Shown one piece after another: positions 5,056-5,964 of a stretch of DNA of 5,964 nt. Each line of letters starts with the position of its first letter. Within the stretch, counting starts at the first letter, position 1. Under the pieces are notes generated by a model. It searched no databases. It saw only the letters and a list, made by a program, of their open reading frames with translations, and was not told where the DNA came from. The stretch comes from Rhodospirillaceae bacterium (lineage in GTDB: Bacteria; Pseudomonadota; Alphaproteobacteria; Rhodospirillales; Magnetovibrionaceae). A program made the position numbers and the translations under genes. The stretch lies in contig NVTL01000005.1 in NCBI GenBank assembly GCA_002401565.1, forward strand, positions 1-5,964, written 5' to 3'.

Positions 5056-5964
5056 CTAAAAATCAAACTCATCATCATCGTCCTTTGTTTTTGAACGATT
5101 GTCTGCGGTGAGCAAAATATCAACAACCCGTTCATCGGGGGTGGTTGTTACGTTGCTTAAAATTTGCAGGAAGTGTTCGGCCATTTTTTCAATTTCTTCA
5201 GCCGAAAAAAGACGGCTGTCATATTCAAAAACGCCATGCAATTGGCCACCTTCTTCTGTCATTGAAAGTATCAAATCAAACTTAGCAGGGCCGCTGGGGG
5301 CGGGCATTAACGACATTTGGATGCCGTGAGCATCGTCGTCGGCCGCGGGAGCATTTTGCAGGGCAAAAATCACCTGCACCAAAGGCATGCGGCTGTTCCC
5401 ATGGTCCGGACAGACGGCTTGTACAATGCGTTCAAACGGCAAATCTTGATGTGCAAAAGCTTCCAGAGCTACTGTGCGGACCTGACGCAAAAGTGCGCGG
5501 TAACTCGGTTCGTTCGCGAGACTTACGCGCAACGGCAAAGTATTCACAAAAAAGCCAATCAGCGGTTCAATTTCTTTGTAATTTCGATTGGCAATGGGCG
5601 AACCAATTAAGATGTCTTCACGCCCAGTGTATCTGAAAAGCAACGCAGCATAGGCCGCTAAAAGCCCCATATAAAGACTGACGCCTTCATTCAGACAGAG
5701 CTTTTTCACCTGCGCGGTTAAATCGGGACTTAACGAAAATGATTTTATCTGGCACGGAGCGGGGTTTTGAGTATCAGATGAACGGGGGGAAATCTGAAGA
5801 ACCGGGGGAACACCGCTCAGTTGAGTGCGCCAATAGGACAGCTGCGTATCGAGAGCGTCCCCGGTCAACCAATTGCGTTGCCAGTGAGCAAAATCAAGAT
5901 ATTGAATTTCAAGATCATTAAACGGCGAAATAAAAGGTGTGTCTGAACCTTGGTCAGCCTGATT
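5056..5964 (-). CDS. Nonribosomal peptide synthetase, C-terminal condensation domain (5' end outside window)
   Basis: The minus-strand frame is open from the right edge to TAG at 5058-5056 and shows the last 302 residues of a large cytosolic synthetase. Condensation-domain motifs appear in order, numbered from the right edge: C4 YLDFAHW (22-28), TGREDILIGSPIANR (113-127), C5 IGFFVNTLPLR (136-146), C6 AHQDLPFERIV (171-181), C7 SRMPLVQVIFALQNA (191-205), then KFDLILSM (228-235) and GVFEYDSRLFS. The catalytic HHxxxDG motif lies upstream, outside the window, so activity and LCL/DCL type cannot be judged. A TTG at 5868 is an internal leucine codon, not a start. After the domain end (DERVVDILLTADN) an adenylation domain normally follows; here the protein ends with SKTKDDDDEFDF. 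This is either a terminal condensation domain that releases the chain onto an amine or nucleophile, or a subunit that hands over to a separate protein through its acidic tail. Confidence 0.92.
   Translation of the reverse strand, partial: NQADQGSDTPFISPFNDLEIQYLDFAHWQRNWLTGDALDTQLSYWRTQLSGVPPVLQISPRSSDTQNPAPCQIKSFSLSPDLTAQVKKLCLNEGVSLYMGLLAAYAALLFRYTGREDILIGSPIANRNYKEIEPLIGFFVNTLPLRVSLANEPSYRALLRQVRTVALEAFAHQDLPFERIVQAVCPDHGNSRMPLVQVIFALQNAPAADDDAHGIQMSLMPAPSGPAKFDLILSMTEEGGQLHGVFEYDSRLFSAEEIEKMAEHFLQILSNVTTTPDERVVDILLTADNRSKTKDDDDEFDF

Noticed and set aside
5866..5868. TTG as the start of a 270-residue stand-alone condensation protein
   Set aside because: The frame is open to the window edge and the 32 upstream codons include the C4 motif YLDFAHW, so this codon is an internal leucine.
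5099..5921. Several + strand frames opposite the NRPS gene
   Set aside because: They are antisense shadows of a strongly conserved condensation domain and show no family features.
1..5964. CRISPR arrays, tRNA or rRNA genes, insertion sequences
   Set aside because: I saw no spaced direct repeats, cloverleaf, ribosomal sequence, transposase frame or terminal inverted repeats.

Overview
This 6 kb window is bacterial and most likely comes from a Gram-negative proteobacterium of moderate GC content. The basis is the set of families present (DUF2269 and DUF4166 membrane cassette, EctB-type aminotransferase, DUF697 protein, prohibitin-like SPFH protein, NRPS) and the plain Shine-Dalgarno sites. I cannot place the genus; an alphaproteobacterium would fit but is a guess.

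Left part (63-1571, + strand): the remains of a compact three-gene operon. First is a DoxX-like membrane segment with no usable start and an internal TAA. Second is an intact DUF2269 membrane protein whose ATG overlaps the preceding stop codon. Third is a DUF4166 gene broken by an in-frame TAG and by a one-base frame change at a T7 tract. In related bacteria these families occur together, often with an SDR-type oxidoreductase fused to the DoxX part. Here the oxidoreductase part is absent and two of the three genes are damaged. A 7-bp-arm palindrome sits just upstream, next to a possible minus-strand gene start that leaves the window.

Middle (1741-3573): a complete EctB-like diaminobutyrate-2-oxoglutarate aminotransferase on + converges on a small DUF697 membrane protein on -. 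The two share a strong bidirectional hairpin terminator (3030-3070).

Right part: after an AT-rich divergent intergenic region (3574-3904), a prohibitin-like SPFH membrane protein runs on +. Only 14 nt separate its stop from that of a minus-strand NRPS gene that enters from the right edge. The visible 302 residues of the NRPS are the second half of a condensation domain. The protein ends at the point where an adenylation domain would usually follow, with a short acidic tail.

Working model (inference): the window lies at the edge of a nonribosomal peptide locus. The EctB-like enzyme may supply 2,4-diaminobutyrate as a building block for the NRPS rather than for ectoine, because no ectA or ectC is visible beside it. 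The DUF697 and SPFH genes look like general membrane or stress functions. The left cassette is decaying.
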